Source: Actinomadura meyerae | GTDB taxonomy: Bacteria; Actinomycetota; Actinomycetes; Streptosporangiales; Streptosporangiaceae | Assembly: GCF_900188445.1 (NCBI RefSeq) | Contig: NZ_FZOR01000029.1 | Location: 1 to 64,000, forward strand | Reading direction: 5' to 3' | Length of the DNA: 64,000 nt | Shown here: in pieces, positions 63,822 through 64,000 of the stretch | Layout of the letters: each line of letters starts with the position of its first letter | How positions within the stretch are numbered: the stretch's first letter is position 1 | Position numbers and translations under genes: made by a program | Notes under the pieces: generated by a model | Seen by the model: the letters and a program-made list of their open reading frames with translations, nothing else | Databases searched by the model: none | What the model was told of the DNA's origin: nothing

Positions 63822-64000
63822 TCAGGCGAGTCCCTTGAGTCGCCGCACCAGCGTGTTGCAGGTCTTCCTGGTCGTTCTGTCCCGGCAGTCGGCCCCGCGC
63901 AGTTCCAGCGCCTGGATGAGCTCGGCGAGCTTGCCGCCGAACGCGGGGTCGCGCTTCAACGCCAGCGGGATGTACGTGGACGCCAGGTAGTACAGGTAGG
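63822..64000 (-). CDS. C-terminal part of an unknown protein, cut by window edge
   Basis: The complement reads 59 codons to a TGA at 63822-63824: YLYYLASTYIPLALKRDPAF, GGKLAELIQALELRGADCRD, RTTRKTCNTLVRRLKGLA. It is helical, with a basic end and two cysteines. Codon use is that of a real gene (G/C third positions). The rest lies beyond the window; I do not recognise the family. Confidence 0.55.
   Translation of the reverse strand, partial: YLYYLASTYIPLALKRDPAFGGKLAELIQALELRGADCRDRTTRKTCNTLVRRLKGLA

Overview
The window comes from a very G+C-rich, Gram-positive actinomycete. Evidence: GTG/TTG starts are common, codon third positions are almost all G/C, and the regulators are typical of the group (BTAD/SARP proteins, STAND NTPases, a LAL-type LuxR protein, ECF sigma factors with surface domains, MocR and DUF5954 proteins). 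A SAM-IV-like riboswitch and secreted xylan-degrading enzymes fit too. A Streptosporangiales/Thermomonosporaceae member such as Actinomadura is my best guess, but this rests on gene flavour and not on a marker gene. The window looks chromosomal: oligoribonuclease, tRNA-Lys, tRNA-His, exonuclease III and a class A penicillin-binding protein are present, with one insertion-sequence remnant at the left edge.

Layout. 1-272: start of an IS1380-type transposase cut by the window edge. 794-9662: an accessory island. It holds a SARP/NB-ARC/TPR regulator, a divergent overlapping trio (two GT-B-like paralogues, one with a degenerate motif, plus a small protein), an NLR-like NTPase whose N-terminus carries a RHIM/amyloid-like motif, and a divergent 125-aa helical protein whose C-terminus carries the matching motif. 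9705-13667: DUF5954 protein, a frameshifted glucose dehydrogenase and a GH15 trehalase/glucoamylase. 13926-18529: a translationally coupled xylan operon (GH115 alpha-glucuronidase, then GH10 xylanase with CBM2) behind LacI-type palindromes. 18788-20159: ArsR regulator plus membrane M23 peptidase with an autoregulatory-looking palindrome.

20369-25365: a three-gene operon (acyl-CoA-dehydrogenase-like flavoprotein, signal-less PhnD-like binding protein, TusA-like/diiron fusion) converging on a flavin reductase plus LLM monooxygenase operon; organosulfur or cofactor chemistry is the working idea. 25476-30423: a BTAD-methyltransferase fusion, an F420/LLM oxidoreductase, a MarR regulator and an orphan succinate-dehydrogenase-type flavoprotein behind a consensus CRP site. 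31051-36750: LAL LuxR regulator, SigJ-like sigma factor, XRE regulator and aldo/keto reductase. 36886-40680: tRNA-Lys, response regulator, tRNA-His, orn, and a PNPOx-like/MocR divergent pair.

40702-64000: mostly cell envelope. It contains an amidase-like protein, a kinase-like phosphotransferase, two tandem membrane-anchored ECF sigma factors with extracytoplasmic domains, a vWA/substrate-binding hybrid membrane protein, an SpoU methyltransferase, a surface-anchored protein, a 1172-aa multi-SseB protein with a coupled small partner, a SAM-IV-controlled class V aminotransferase, a lipoprotein, a class A PBP, a double FKBP isomerase, exonuclease III and two methyltransferases.

The strongest candidate for an undescribed system is the NLR/amyloid-motif pair with the adjacent GT-B-like trio (4123-9662). 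The second is the flavoprotein / PhnD-like / TusA-diiron operon (20369-23576).
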